Source of the DNA: Alistipes sp. CHKCI003
GTDB taxonomy: Bacteria; Bacteroidota; Bacteroidia; Bacteroidales; Rikenellaceae
Assembly: GCF_900021155.1 (NCBI RefSeq)
Contig: NZ_FCNT01000100.1
Span: forward strand, 38,312-102,311
Direction: 5' to 3'
DNA length: 64,000 nucleotides
The notes under the pieces are model-generated. The model saw only the letters and a list, made by a program, of their open reading frames with translations. It searched no databases and was not told the DNA's origin. Of the stretch, positions 47,694-58,654 are shown piece after piece. The position numbers were made by a program, and so were the translations under genes. How positions within the stretch are numbered: position 1 is the first letter of the stretch; every line of letters starts with the position of its first letter.

Positions 47694-49019
47694 ATGAATA
47701 TCGTTAGAGAACAACGCGAACAGAACACATCGCTCGTCAAAGTAACCGTGGGCGAACAGGACTACGGCGAAGCCGTCGAGAAGTCGCTCCGCGACTACAA
47801 ACGCAAAGCCAACATTCCGGGATTCCGGCCGGGCATGGTGCCGATGGGGCTCGTGAAGAAGATGTACGGCAAGGGCGTGCTGGCCGAGCAGTCCTATCGT
47901 CTGGCCTCGAACGCCGTTTTCGAATACCTCCGGAAGGAGAAGATCGACTACCTCGGCGACGTGATCCCGTCGGACGAACAGGGCGGTTTCGACTTCGAGA
48001 ACGGCACCGAGTTCGAGTTCGTGTTCGAGATCGGCGAAGCTCCGAAGATCGACCTCGCGTTGTCGGACAAGGATAAACTGACCTACTACAAGATCAAGGT
48101 CGACAAGAAGATGCGCGACGACTACCGTGCGAATTTCCTGCGCCGCTTCGGCCGTCTGGTCGACGCCGAGGAGGTAACGTCGGACGAGGCGCTGAACGTA
48201 ACGCTCGACAACGGCGATATGCGCGTCGAGGATGCGTACGTCGGTCTGATCTCGATGTCGGAGGAGGAGCGCAAGCCCTTCATCGGCAAAAGGACGGGCT
48301 ACAAAACCACGGTCGACGTCAACGAACTCTACAAGACGCCCTCGCAACGTGCGGCCGTGCTGCATGTCAAGGAGAGCGAGCTGGAGGGCATCAAACCCGA
48401 GTTCACGCTCGAAATCACCAAGATCCGCAGGTTCGCCGAGCCGGAGCTGAACGAAGAGTTCTTCAAGATGGCCTTCCCCGCAGGCGACGTGAAGTCCGCG
48501 GCGGAGTTCGACGCCTATGTGGACGACCGGATTTCGAAGGAGCTCGGCCGCGAGAGCGACTACCTCTTTACGCTCCAGCTGCGCGACTATCTTCTGAAAA
48601 AGGCGGACCTGCCGATGCCCGAAGCGTTCCTCAAGCGCTGGCTCTACACCATCAACGAAGGCAAGTTCACGATGGAGGAGATCGAGCGCGACTTCGCGCA
48701 GTTCCTCAAGATGTTCACGTGGAACTACCTCCAGAAGCACTTCATCGCCGAGGACAAGCTCGCCGTTGCGAAGGAGGAGGCCGAGGCCGAAGCCAAGGCG
48801 CTGGCCCAGTCGCAGTTCGCGCAGTACGGAATGCCGTCGGCGCCCGACGACATGCTGGCCGGATACGCCAAGCAGATTCTCGAAAACAAGGAGCAGGCCC
48901 AGAAGATCTACGAGAAACTCTATGAGACGAAGGTCGTCGAAGACCTCAAATCGAAGATCAAGGTAACGGAAAAAGCCGTTTCTGCCGATGATTTCGCCAA
49001 GTTGGCCAAAGAGCTTTAG
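47694..49019 (+). CDS. tig: Trigger factor chaperone
   Basis: The ribosome-bound folding factor, 441 residues. The N-terminal ribosome-binding domain contains IPGFRPGMVPMGLVKKMYG (normally GFRxGKxP; here Met replaces Lys), about residues 42-60. The middle domain is only distantly PPIase-like (about 150-245). The C-terminal helical arms carry an alanine/glutamate-rich stretch (EEAEAEAKALAQSQFAQYG). It has its own promoter and is followed by clpP and clpX, the usual order. This divergence is normal for Bacteroidota trigger factor. Confidence 0.93.
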   Translation: MNIVREQREQNTSLVKVTVGEQDYGEAVEKSLRDYKRKANIPGFRPGMVPMGLVKKMYGKGVLAEQSYRLASNAVFEYLRKEKIDYLGDVIPSDEQGGFDFENGTEFEFVFEIGEAPKIDLALSDKDKLTYYKIKVDKKMRDDYRANFLRRFGRLVDAEEVTSDEALNVTLDNGDMRVEDAYVGLISMSEEERKPFIGKRTGYKTTVDVNELYKTPSQRAAVLHVKESELEGIKPEFTLEITKIRRFAEPELNEEFFKMAFPAGDVKSAAEFDAYVDDRISKELGRESDYLFTLQLRDYLLKKADLPMPEAFLKRWLYTINEGKFTMEEIERDFAQFLKMFTWNYLQKHFIAEDKLAVAKEEAEAEAKALAQSQFAQYGMPSAPDDMLAGYAKQILENKEQAQKIYEKLYETKVVEDLKSKIKVTEKAVSADDFAKLAKEL

Positions 49020-49045
49020 GATTCGGCGGAATTGACGTGCCTATG

Positions 49046-49085
49046 AACTCTGTGGGTTTGATTTTTGCAATCGCTCCACAGAGTT
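49046..49085 (+). terminator. Hairpin between tig and clpP
   Basis: AACTCTGTGG (49046-49055) and CCACAGAGTT (49076-49085) form a perfect 10-bp stem, followed by CTCGTTTTG. The T run is weak, so partial termination or mRNA processing between tig and clpP is possible. Confidence 0.55.
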
Positions 49086-49120
49086 CTCGTTTTGTTGAAT
49101 CACAAAAAGCGTAATATACC

Positions 49121-49798
49121 ATGTCAGAATCAGAATTCGAAAAATACGCCCGCCTGCATCGCGGCATCAGCTCGCTCAAGCTCCGCGATTTCCGATCGGT
49201 GTCGGCGGCCTATGTCTCGCCCACGATCATCGAGGAGCGGCAGCTGAACGTGGCGACGATGGACGTCTTCTCGCGGTTGATGATGGACCGCATCATCTTC
49301 CTCGGCGCACCGATCTACGACGATGCGGCCAACATCATCCAAGCCCAGCTGCTCTTTCTCGAATCGGTCGATCCCGAGAAGGACATCCAGATCTACATCA
49401 ATTCACCGGGCGGTTCGGTCTCGGCGGGGCTGGGCATCTACGATACGATGCAGCTCGTGTGCTCGGACGTTGCGACCATCTGTACGGGGCTGGCCGCTTC
49501 GATGGGTGCCGTGCTGCTCACGGCGGGCGCCGCGGGCAAACGCTCGGCGCTGCCTCATTCGCGGGTGATGATCCATCAGCCGTTGGGCGGTGCGCAGGGT
49601 CAGGCCGCCGACATCGAGATCACGGCCCGCGAGATCCTGAAGACGCGGCGCGAACTCTACGAGATCCTTTCGCACCATTCGGGCGTGCCCGTGAAGAAAC
49701 TCGAAAAGGATGCCGACCGCGACTACTGGCTGACGGCGGCCGAAGCGAAGAACTACGGTCTGATCGACGAAGTGCTCACCAAAAGGAACAACAAGTAA
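49121..49798 (+). CDS. clpP: ATP-dependent Clp protease proteolytic subunit
   Basis: A 225-residue serine protease that forms a double seven-membered ring with ClpX. The catalytic Ser is S127 in [10 protein letters not shown] and His is H152 in MIHQPLGG. The Asp is expected in [14 protein letters not shown] near residue 200. The N-terminus is about 25 residues longer than E. coli mature ClpP, perhaps a processed propeptide. Its stop shares a base with the clpX start (TAATG). Confidence 0.95.
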   Translation: MSESEFEKYARLHRGISSLKLRDFRSVSAAYVSPTIIEERQLNVATMDVFSRLMMDRIIFLGAPIYDDAANIIQAQLLFLESVDPEKDIQIYINSPGGSVSAGLGIYDTMQLVCSDVATICTGLAASMGAVLLTAGAAGKRSALPHSRVMIHQPLGGAQGQAADIEITAREILKTRRELYEILSHHSGVPVKKLEKDADRDYWLTAAEAKNYGLIDEVLTKRNNK

Positions 49799-51090
49799 TG
49801 GCTCAGAATACCAAAAACAACAATAACAACGGCGGCGGCAGTCAGAAGGGCGGCGGCGACTGCTGCTCGTTCTGCGGCAAGCGCCGGGCGGACGTGGAGC
49901 TGATGTTCTCCTCCAACCAAACCGGCGCCAACATCTGCAACGAGTGCATCGAGAACGGCTATAAGATCATCGTCGACAACGACCGTCTGACGTTCCGTCG
50001 TCGTCAGGCCGCTCCGCTCACACGCGACGAACTGCTCAAGCCCATGCAGATCAAGGAGTTCCTCGATCAGTACGTGATCGGGCAGGACGAGGCCAAACGC
50101 TATATGGCGGTCGCGGTGTACAACCACTACAAGCGGCTGATGTACGCCCCGCAGGACGACGGGATCGAGATCGACAAGTCGAATATCGTGCTCGTGGGGC
50201 CCACGGGTACGGGCAAGACGCTGATGGCCCGCACGATCGCCCGTCTGCTCAAGGTGCCCTTCACGATCGTCGACGCCACGGTGCTCACCGAAGCCGGTTA
50301 CGTGGGCGAGGACGTGGAGAGCATCCTCTCGCGTCTGTTGCAGGTGGCCGACTACGACGTCGAGCAGGCCGAGCGGGGCATCGTTTTCATCGACGAGATC
50401 GACAAGATCGCCCGCAAGGGCGACAACCCGTCGATCACGCGCGACGTCTCGGGCGAAGGCGTGCAGCAGGCTTTGCTGAAGATTCTGGAGGGTACGACGG
50501 TCAACGTGCCGCCGCAGGGAGGCCGCAAGCATCCCGACCAGAAGTTCATTCAGGTCGACACGCGCAACATCCTCTTCATCTGCGGCGGAGCGTTCGACGG
50601 CATCGAACGCCAGATCGCCAAACGACTCAACACGCGCGCCGTCGGCTACGGCCGCATCGGCGCTGCGGGCGCGATCGACCGCAGCAATCTGATGCGCTAC
50701 ATCACGCCGCAGGATCTCAAAGCGTTCGGGCTGATCCCCGAGCTGGTGGGGCGTCTGCCGGTGCTCGCGTCGATGGAGCCCCTCACGCCCGAGGCGCTGC
50801 GTTCGATCCTCACCGAGCCCCGGAACGCCATCGTCAAGCAGTACGAGCGGCTTTTCGAACTGGACGGCGTGGCGCTCGCTTTCGACGACGAGGTGCTGGA
50901 TTACATCGTCGGAAAGGCCGTCGAATTCAAACTCGGCGCCCGGGGGCTGCGCTCGATCTGCGAGGCCGTGATGATGGATACGATGTACGAACTCCCTTCG
51001 ACCGACACGCGCAAATTCACCGTTACGCTCCCTTATGCCCGTAAAAAAATCGAAAAAGCGCATTTTTCGGAGCTCAAACAGGTAGGATAA
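49798..51090 (+). CDS. clpX: ATP-dependent Clp protease ATP-binding subunit ClpX
   Basis: The 430-residue unfoldase of the ClpXP protease. It has an Asn/Gly-rich N-terminal extension (residues 1-20), a four-Cys zinc finger (CSFC and CNEC, about residues 23-50), Walker A GPTGTGKT at 134-141, and Walker B with [26 protein letters not shown] and [14 protein letters not shown] are sensor-region motifs. ATG 49798 overlaps the clpP stop by one base, so expression is coupled. The longer open frame upstream is a shadow of clpP. Confidence 0.96.
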   Translation: MAQNTKNNNNNGGGSQKGGGDCCSFCGKRRADVELMFSSNQTGANICNECIENGYKIIVDNDRLTFRRRQAAPLTRDELLKPMQIKEFLDQYVIGQDEAKRYMAVAVYNHYKRLMYAPQDDGIEIDKSNIVLVGPTGTGKTLMARTIARLLKVPFTIVDATVLTEAGYVGEDVESILSRLLQVADYDVEQAERGIVFIDEIDKIARKGDNPSITRDVSGEGVQQALLKILEGTTVNVPPQGGRKHPDQKFIQVDTRNILFICGGAFDGIERQIAKRLNTRAVGYGRIGAAGAIDRSNLMRYITPQDLKAFGLIPELVGRLPVLASMEPLTPEALRSILTEPRNAIVKQYERLFELDGVALAFDDEVLDYIVGKAVEFKLGARGLRSICEAVMMDTMYELPSTDTRKFTVTLPYARKKIEKAHFSELKQVG

Positions 51091-51142
51091 GCGCGGAAAT
51101 GATTATCTTCGTATGCGGAAATCAAAACCTATCGAAACCAAT

Positions 51143-53173
51143 ATGTCTGTAAATTCCAAACTTAAGCGGGCTGCCGACAACATCCGTATTCTGGCGGCCG
51201 CCATGGTCGAAAAGGCCAAGTCGGGCCACCCGGGCGGAGCTATGGGCGGAGCCGATTTCATCGCACTGCTCTATGCCGAGTTCCTGCGCTACGATCCGGA
51301 GCAGACGGACTACCCCTTCCGCGACCGGCTGTTCCTCGATCCGGGCCATATGTCGCCGATGCTCTACTCGGTGCTGGCTCTGGCGGGAAACTACACGCTC
51401 GAAGACCTCCGTCGGTTCCGCCAGTGGGGCAGCGTTACTCCGGGCCATCCCGAGGCGGACGTGCTGCGCGGCGTGGAGAATACCTCGGGTCCGCTCGGAC
51501 AGGGACATGCCATGGGCCTCGGCGCCGCCCTTGCGGAGCGGTTCCTTGCAGCCCGTTTCGGCGAGTGGACGGCGCACAAGACCTATGCCTACATTTCGGA
51601 CGGCGGCGTGGAGGAGGAGATTTCGCAGGGCGTGGGTCGCATCGCCGGCCACCTCGGGCTTTCGAATTTCATCATGTACTACGACGCCAACAACGTCCAG
51701 CTTTCGACCAAGGTGGACGAAGTGGATACGGAGAACGTGGCGATGAAGTACGAGGCGTGGGGTTGGAACGTCCTCTCGGTGGACGGACATGATTTCGACG
51801 CGCTCCGCGGAGCCCTTGCGGCTGCGGGTGCCGAGAAGGAGCGCCCGACGCTCATCATCGGCCGCACGACGATGGGCAAGGGGGCCGTGGCCGCCGACGG
51901 CACGAGCTTCGAGGACAAGGTTTCGACCCACGGGCAGCCGCTCAGCGCCGCCGGCGCCGACTTCGCGGCTACGGTCCGCAACCTCGGCGGCGATCCCGAA
52001 AATCCGTTCGTCGTCTTCGGCGAGTCCGAAGAGCTCTTCGCCGAGCGCCGCACGGCTCTGAGGGAGTGGCGCAAGGAGCAGGACGAAAAAGAGAAGAAAT
52101 GGCGTGCCGACAACCGCGATCTGGCCCGCAAACTCGATACGTTCCTTTCGGGCCGGTTGCCCGAAATCGACTACAAGGCCATCGAGATGAAGGCCGACTC
52201 GGCGACCCGGGCCGCTTCGGCGACCATGCTGGGCCTGTTCGCCGACAAGGTCGAGAACATGGTGGTGGCTTCGGCCGATCTCGCAAATTCGGACAAGACG
52301 GACGGGTTCCTCAAGAAAACCAAGGCTTTCGCGAAGGGCGACTTCACGGGCCGCTTCTTTCAGGCGGGCGTTTCGGAGCTTACGATGGCCTGCGTGATGA
52401 ACGGCATGGCGCTGCACGGGGGCGTGATCCCCGCGGCGGGTACGTTCTTCGTCTTCTCAGACTACATGAAACCGGCCGTCCGTCTGGCGGCGCTCATGCG
52501 CCTGCACGTGATCTACATCTGGTCGCACGATTCGTTCCGCGTGGGCGAGGACGGACCGACCCATCAGCCCGTGGAGCACGAGGCGCAGATCCGTCTGATG
52601 GAGCACCTGCGCAACCACAAGGGCGAGCGGTCGATGCTCGTGCTGCGGCCGGCCGACGCCGAGGAGACGGTCGTGGCATGGAAGATGGCGCTCGAAGAGC
52701 ACCGTCCCGTGGCGCTGATCCTCTCGCGCCAGAACATCAGGAACCTGCCGACGCTCGGCCGCAGCCGCCGCGAGGAGGCCATGCAGGCTGCGAAGGGCGC
52801 TTATGTGGTCGTCGACTCGGCCAAACCGGCCGTGGTGATGCTCGCCTCGGGTTCGGAGGTGTCGACGCTCGTCGAGGGCGCCGAGCTGCTCTCGAAGGAG
52901 GGCATCAACGTCCGCATCGTGAGCGTGCCGAGCGAAGGGCTGTTCCGCGACCAACCCAAATCCTATCAGGAGAGCGTGCTGCCGCAGGGCATCGTCCGCT
53001 ACGGCATGACCTCCGGACTGCCCGTTACGTTGCAGGGGCTCGTGGGCGAGAACGGTACGATCCACGGTTTGGATCATTTCGGTTACTCGGCCCCCTACAA
53101 GGTGCTCGACGAGAAGTTCGGTTACAACGGACAGACCGTCTGCGACGAAGTGAAGAAATTGCTCGGAAAGTAG
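51143..53173 (+). CDS. tkt: Transketolase
   Basis: A 676-residue thiamine-diphosphate enzyme of the pentose phosphate pathway that moves two-carbon units between sugar phosphates. It has VEKAKSGHPGGAMGGADF near the start (sugar-phosphate binding), GPLGQGHAMGLG, a TPP-binding region with YYDANNVQLS, and EDGPTHQPVEHEAQIR in the pyrimidine domain. It is a one-piece form. ATG 51143 (MSVNSKLKRAADNIRIL) is preferred over 51113 because TATCTTCG at 51104-51111 would start the transcript after 51113. Confidence 0.95.
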   Translation: MSVNSKLKRAADNIRILAAAMVEKAKSGHPGGAMGGADFIALLYAEFLRYDPEQTDYPFRDRLFLDPGHMSPMLYSVLALAGNYTLEDLRRFRQWGSVTPGHPEADVLRGVENTSGPLGQGHAMGLGAALAERFLAARFGEWTAHKTYAYISDGGVEEEISQGVGRIAGHLGLSNFIMYYDANNVQLSTKVDEVDTENVAMKYEAWGWNVLSVDGHDFDALRGALAAAGAEKERPTLIIGRTTMGKGAVAADGTSFEDKVSTHGQPLSAAGADFAATVRNLGGDPENPFVVFGESEELFAERRTALREWRKEQDEKEKKWRADNRDLARKLDTFLSGRLPEIDYKAIEMKADSATRAASATMLGLFADKVENMVVASADLANSDKTDGFLKKTKAFAKGDFTGRFFQAGVSELTMACVMNGMALHGGVIPAAGTFFVFSDYMKPAVRLAALMRLHVIYIWSHDSFRVGEDGPTHQPVEHEAQIRLMEHLRNHKGERSMLVLRPADAEETVVAWKMALEEHRPVALILSRQNIRNLPTLGRSRREEAMQAAKGAYVVVDSAKPAVVMLASGSEVSTLVEGAELLSKEGINVRIVSVPSEGLFRDQPKSYQESVLPQGIVRYGMTSGLPVTLQGLVGENGTIHGLDHFGYSAPYKVLDEKFGYNGQTVCDEVKKLLGK

Positions 53174-53191
53174 TTTCGCGGCATGTATAAG

Positions 53192-53237
53192 ATATAAGGA
53201 GCGGCCGGATCCCGGGGATCCCGGCCGCTCCTTATAT
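53192..53237 (+). terminator. Hairpin after transketolase
   Basis: ATATAAGGAGCGGCCGG (53192-53208) and CCGGCCGCTCCTTATAT (53221-53237) form a perfect 17-bp stem, 19 bp after the stop codon. There is no T run, but the stem is very strong. Confidence 0.7.
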
Positions 53238-53462
53238 TATACGGACGAGTTCCGGCCTTGCGGCGGCCTGTGTCCGGGGCCGCTTACCGGCGTTTGCGGT
53301 GCGATGACCCCGGCTTTGAAACCGGGGCGGCCGGGAGGTCGGCGACGAGCCGGCTGACGGAGCGTTCGCTCCGTTCCGGTTCCGGGGACGAGCGGCTTCC
53401 GGCCGGGCTGACGAATGTCTCCTGCGACACGTGTTTTACCCTGTTTCGAAATGAAACGGGCT
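53238..53462. other. Intergenic region without a supported gene
   Basis: GC-rich spacer between the transketolase hairpin and the end of the DUF3795 gene. Short frames on both strands are not recognisable. Confidence 0.4.
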
Positions 53463-53810
53463 TCAGCGGGCCTTCGAAGCTAAAAGATTCGCTTCGGCTC
53501 CGGGAGCATGGCGGAAAATCGAGCCGACTGCGGGGCAGCCATCCAGCTCCTCGCACTCGCCGCAGGTGTCGAATCCCTTACGGCGCACGCATTTGCGGAT
53601 TTCGCAACAGTCGCGGCAAAATGCGAATTTCGTTCCGTCGGTGCGGCAGCCCATGCAAGCGATGGTGTCCGCCGTAATTTCCGGTGCGTGGTTCATCGCA
53701 CTCCATGCCCGGGCGGTTTTCTCCCGGAGCGCACGGTCGTTCGAGACCGTGGCTCTGCGGGCGTCGCAGCTTTCGCAATCCAGTCCGCAGCACGCGATCA
53801 GTCGTTTCAT
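53463..53810 (-). CDS. DUF3795 cysteine-rich protein
   Basis: A 115-residue soluble protein with 13 or so cysteines arranged in CxxC-type pairs: CCGLDCESC at the start, CMGC near 51, then CRDCCEIRKC and CGECEELDGCP. This is DUF3795, probably a metal- or iron-sulphur-binding module; no reaction is known. ATG 53810 (MKRLIACCGLDC) is used because a TATATTTG promoter box lies just upstream (complement of 53835-53842). The longer frame extends through that promoter and is rejected. Confidence 0.85.
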   Translation of the reverse strand: MKRLIACCGLDCESCDARRATVSNDRALREKTARAWSAMNHAPEITADTIACMGCRTDGTKFAFCRDCCEIRKCVRRKGFDTCGECEELDGCPAVGSIFRHAPGAEANLLASKAR

Positions 53811-53834
53811 CGTTTGTTTTCGGTTTTTTGCGTG

Positions 53835-53842
53835 CAAATATA
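53835..53842 (-). promoter_or_regulatory. Promoter -7 box of DUF3795 gene
   Basis: TATATTTG on the minus strand, 25 bp before the start codon at 53810. No TTTG at the right distance is seen. Confidence 0.55.
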
Positions 53843-53945
53843 GAAAAATACGATTCGTTGCGATTCCGGAAACTGCATTCATTCCCGGTGCATGAACTGT
53901 TCGGCCGTGCGGAGGCTCTTCCCTCTCCGTTTCCCGTTCGGGACT

Positions 53946-54004
53946 GATTCGGTCGGAAAAGCGCGGCATCCGTGCCGGGATACCGCGCTTCCTTTTGCCG
54001 AATC
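53946..54004 (-). terminator. Terminator of metK
   Basis: A long hairpin with GATTCGG/CCGAATC outer arms (53946-53952, 53998-54004) and an inner stem AAGCGCGGCATCC (53959-53971) with GGGATACCGCGCTT (53977-53990), one mismatch. Read on the minus strand, TTTTCC follows the inner stem, as expected of an intrinsic terminator. Confidence 0.75.
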
Positions 54005-54012
54005 CGACAGGA

Positions 54013-55308
54013 TTAGATCCCGAACTCTTTTTTCAACGGTTCCACCGCGTCGAGCTTCTCCCAGCCGAAGAATTCGATTTCGCGTTCGACTTCGCGGCCG
54101 TGTTCCCAGACTCGCTCCGTGGCGGTGTAGGGGCGGTTGCCGAAGTGGCCGTAGGAGGCCGTCGCTTCGAAGATCGGGTTTTTCAGTCCGAAACGCTTCA
54201 CGATGGCCGCGGGCCGCAGGTCGAAGAGCCGTCCGATCCGTTCGGCGATTTCGCCTTCGCCGATCGGAAGACGGTTGGTGCCGTAGGTGTCGACGTAGAT
54301 CGAAAGGGGCCGGGCGATGCCGATGGCATAGCTCAATTGGACCAGCACTTCGTCCGCGATGCCTGCCGCCACCATGTTCTTGGCGATGTGGCGGGCGGCA
54401 TAGGCCGCCGAACGGTCCACTTTCGACGGGTCCTTGCCCGAGAAGGCGCCGCCGCCGTGGGCGCCGCGTCCGCCGTAGGTGTCGACGATGATCTTGCGTC
54501 CCGTAACGCCCGTGTCGCCGTGAGGCCCGCCGATGACGAACTTGCCCGTGGGGTTCACGTGCAGGATGTAGTCGTCGCCGATCAAGGCGGCCAGTTTGTC
54601 GCCCGCGCGCTCCAGCCGCGCTTTGACGCGCGGAATGAGGATCGTGCGCACGTCCTCGCGGATGCGCTCCTGCATCAGCCGTTCGGCCTCCTTTTCGCTG
54701 AGGCCGTCGCCGGCTGCGATGAACTCGTCGTGCTGGGTCGAGACTACGATCGTGTGCACGCGCAGCGGACAGCGGGTCCGGTCGTCGTATTCGATCGTTA
54801 CCTGACTTTTGGCGTCGGGCCGCAGATAGGGCATCGAGGCGCCTTCGCGGCGGATGACGGCCAGCTCCTTGAGGATCACATGCGAGAGGATGAGCGTCGC
54901 GGGCATGTACTCGCGGGTTTCGTTGCAGGCATAGCCGAACATGATGCCCTGATCGCCTGCGCCCTGCTCCTCCTCGGCTGCGCGGCAGACGCCTCGGTTG
55001 ATGTCGGGCGACTGCTCGTGGATGGCCGACAGCACGCCGCACGAGTTGCCGTCGAAACGGTAGTCGCCCTGCGTGTAGCCGATGCGGTTGACCACGCGGC
55101 GCACTACGCCCTGCACGTCCACATAGGCATCCGAGCGCACTTCGCCCGCCACGACCACGAGGCCCGTCGTGCAGAGCGTCTCGCACGCGACCTTGGCGTT
55201 GCTGTCGCGGCGCAGGAATTCGTCGAGGATCGCATCCGAGATCTGATCCGAGATTTTGTCGGGGTGGCCTTCCGAGACCGATTCCGACGTAAAAAGAAAT
55301 TTTCCCAT
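54013..55308 (-). CDS. metK: S-adenosylmethionine synthase
   Basis: Makes SAM from methionine and ATP, 431 residues. It has [25 protein letters not shown] (His and Asp for ATP and Mg, residues 4-28), [16 protein letters not shown] (family signature 1) and [26 protein letters not shown] (signature 2). It is about 45 residues longer than E. coli MetK, with insertions in the middle, as in other Bacteroidota. It is preceded by a candidate SAM-II riboswitch, so it is probably feedback-controlled. The overlapping frame at 53879-55186 is a shadow. Confidence 0.96.
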   Translation of the reverse strand: MGKFLFTSESVSEGHPDKISDQISDAILDEFLRRDSNAKVACETLCTTGLVVVAGEVRSDAYVDVQGVVRRVVNRIGYTQGDYRFDGNSCGVLSAIHEQSPDINRGVCRAAEEEQGAGDQGIMFGYACNETREYMPATLILSHVILKELAVIRREGASMPYLRPDAKSQVTIEYDDRTRCPLRVHTIVVSTQHDEFIAAGDGLSEKEAERLMQERIREDVRTILIPRVKARLERAGDKLAALIGDDYILHVNPTGKFVIGGPHGDTGVTGRKIIVDTYGGRGAHGGGAFSGKDPSKVDRSAAYAARHIAKNMVAAGIADEVLVQLSYAIGIARPLSIYVDTYGTNRLPIGEGEIAERIGRLFDLRPAAIVKRFGLKNPIFEATASYGHFGNRPYTATERVWEHGREVEREIEFFGWEKLDAVEPLKKEFGI

Positions 55309-55360
55309 TTTACATTTATTGAAAGGTTAAACGCAACTGGGAAAGGATTGGCTGTTGGGA

Positions 55361-55424
55361 AATAAAAAATGTGCTGTTTTAGCGATTTTTTATTGTGGTT
55401 TGCAATCAGTCAAATCTTTCCACA
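55361..55424 (-). promoter_or_regulatory. Candidate SAM-II riboswitch with alternative hairpin, upstream of metK
   Basis: On the minus strand, P1 is TGTGG (complement of 55420-55424) with CCACA (complement of 55394-55398). The loop contains GATTTGA and TTGCAA, and the 3' part contains AATAAAAAAT then CGCTAAAACAG, ending at 55374. These match the SAM-II pseudoknot pattern (GAUUU, UUGCAA, AUAAA, GCUAAA) as I remember it. The 3' strand AATAAAAAAT (55385-55394) is also a perfect inverted repeat of ATTTTTTATT (55361-55370), which could pair with it when SAM is absent or present. The start codon is about 65 nt after the aptamer. Confidence 0.75.
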
Positions 55425-55450
55425 TTTTCCGCATTTCCGCTGCGGATCGA

Positions 55451-55458
55451 CAAATATA
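55451..55458 (-). promoter_or_regulatory. Promoter -7 box of metK
   Basis: TATATTTG on the minus strand; the transcript would begin near 55444, about 20 nt before the riboswitch. No TTTG at the ideal spacing was found. Confidence 0.6.
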
Positions 55459-55459
55459 A

Positions 55460-56032
55460 GACATTTCGGCGGAAAAATCCGAATTCCGGCGGGAAAAATT
55501 TTTCCGGACGCTCCGCGCCGCGGGGCATCCGACCGGCGGCGGTGCGGTTCCGAAGCCTGCCTGCGGCCGTCGAAGCGGAGGCCGCACCTTCGTCGCCGGC
55601 TTCGGAGACGGAGTGTGCGACCCTTTGCATGCGCAGAAGTCGCAGTCCGATCGCACCGCTTGGCCTGCGGCGACCCGGAACCTTCGCGTCGCCGCGGGCC
55701 GCCTTCGGCGGACGGTCCTGTGCGCACCCGCCCGTTCGTGCTGCGTGGGGCGCCGGAGGCGGGAGCCGTCGCAGGGACGGGTCTCCGCGGCATATGCGGG
55801 GCGGCGGGAGACGGTCTGCGGCTGTTCCGTCGCCGGGAAGGGCCGGGGGCGTCGCAGCGGACGGTCCGTGATAGCCCGTCCGTTCCATGCTTTTGCACCC
55901 GCCGCGAGGAGGTCCCTGCGCGGACGAAAAAATACGGACGGGATATACTAATCCGCCCGAAGGGTTCGTTTGTCCTTCGAAACGAACTTTCAAGACGAAT
56001 GTACGGTTGCCTATGACGGATGTTGCCTCTGA
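55460..56032. other. Intergenic region upstream of metK and htrA
   Basis: GC-rich DNA between the divergent metK and htrA genes. Overlapping frames on both strands are arginine-rich and unrecognised. The right end (55930-56032) is more AT-rich and should hold the htrA promoter, but no exact TAnnTTTG box was seen there. Confidence 0.4.
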
Positions 56033-56068
56033 ATGACGCAAACTAAAACGGTTCATGTAATTTGTATT

Positions 56069-57541
<1,473 letters not shown>

Positions 57542-57656
57542 ACTGCCGGACGGGGCCGACCGATAATGAACGATCGGCGATCGCTGCCGCTCGGTCCGAA
57601 GCCGTGGAACCTGTGATTGCCGATTGTTTATTATAAATTATTTGGAGAAATAGAAA

Positions 57657-58517
57657 ATGCGTCAACTGAAAATTACCAAATCCATCACCAACCGCGAGAG
57701 CGCTTCGCTCGACAAATACCTTCAGGAGATCGGCAAGGAGGAGCTCATCACGGTGGAGGAGGAGGTGGAACTGGCCCAACGAATCAAGAAAGGCGATCAG
57801 GAGGCCCTCGAAAAACTCACGAAAGCCAACCTGCGTTTCGTGGTCTCGGTGGCCAAACAGTATCAGAATCAGGGCTTGAGCCTGCCCGACCTGATCAACG
57901 AGGGCAACCTCGGACTGATCAAGGCGGCCGAGAAATTCGACGAGACCCGCGGTTTCAAGTTCATCTCCTACGCCGTGTGGTGGATCCGTCAGTCGATTCT
58001 TCAGGCATTGGCCGAGCAGTCGCGCATCGTGCGTCTGCCGCTCAATCAGGTGGGATCGCTCAATAAGATCAACAAGGCGTTCGCCCGCTTCGAGCAGGAG
58101 CACGAGCGCACGCCGTCGCCCGAAGAGCTGGCGTCGGAGCTGGAGCTTCCGAAGGAGAAGGTTACGGACACGCTCCGCGTGGCGGGGCGGCACGTCTCGG
58201 TGGACGCTCCGTTCGCCGACGGCGAGGACAACAGCCTGCTGGATGTGCTGATCAACCCCGATTCGCCCAATGCGGACCGCGGCCTGATCAACGAGTCGCT
58301 CGCCACGGAGGTGGACCGTGCGCTGGAGACGCTGACCGAGCGCGAACGCGACATCATCAAATATTTCTTCGGCATCGGCTGCTCGGAGATGACGCTCGAA
58401 GAGATCGGCGAGAAGTTCGACCTCACGCGCGAGCGGGTGCGCCAGATCAAGGAGAAGGCGATCCGCCGCCTGCGCCACTCCTCGCGCAGCAAGCTGCTGA
58501 AATCCTATCTGGGATGA
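57657..58517 (+). CDS. rpoD: Primary sigma factor (RpoD, short Bacteroidota form)
   Basis: A 286-residue group-1 sigma factor. It has regions 1.2 ([24 protein letters not shown]), 2 ([56 protein letters not shown]), 3 and 4 ([34 protein letters not shown]). It lacks region 1.1, as expected in Bacteroidota, and would read the TAnnTTTG/TTTG promoters seen in this window. The stop is 12 bp before the palindromic repeat copy B. Confidence 0.95.
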   Translation: MRQLKITKSITNRESASLDKYLQEIGKEELITVEEEVELAQRIKKGDQEALEKLTKANLRFVVSVAKQYQNQGLSLPDLINEGNLGLIKAAEKFDETRGFKFISYAVWWIRQSILQALAEQSRIVRLPLNQVGSLNKINKAFARFEQEHERTPSPEELASELELPKEKVTDTLRVAGRHVSVDAPFADGEDNSLLDVLINPDSPNADRGLINESLATEVDRALETLTERERDIIKYFFGIGCSEMTLEEIGEKFDLTRERVRQIKEKAIRRLRHSSRSKLLKSYLG

Positions 58518-58528
58518 GGATGATCTCA

Positions 58529-58635
58529 AAAGGAGCTGTCTAACAAGTCTGATTCCAACGATTTCACCCCTGCCGGAATGAATTCCGGCAGGGGTGATTT
58601 CCGATTTTCGGGACTTGTTAGACAGCCCCTTTTTG
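58529..58635. repeat. Palindromic repeat, copy B (about 107 bp)
   Basis: GTCTAACAAGTC (58539-58550) and CACCCCTGCCGG (58566-58577) pair with CCGGCAGGGGTG (58586-58597) and GACTTGTTAGAC (58613-58624). Only a few bases differ from the copy at 35400. The central bases are GGAATGAATTCC instead of GGAATTCATTCC, the reverse complement of each other. It may end both rpoD and the leftward methyltransferase gene. Confidence 0.85.
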
Positions 58636-58654
58636 GATTGGATTGGAGCCCGTG

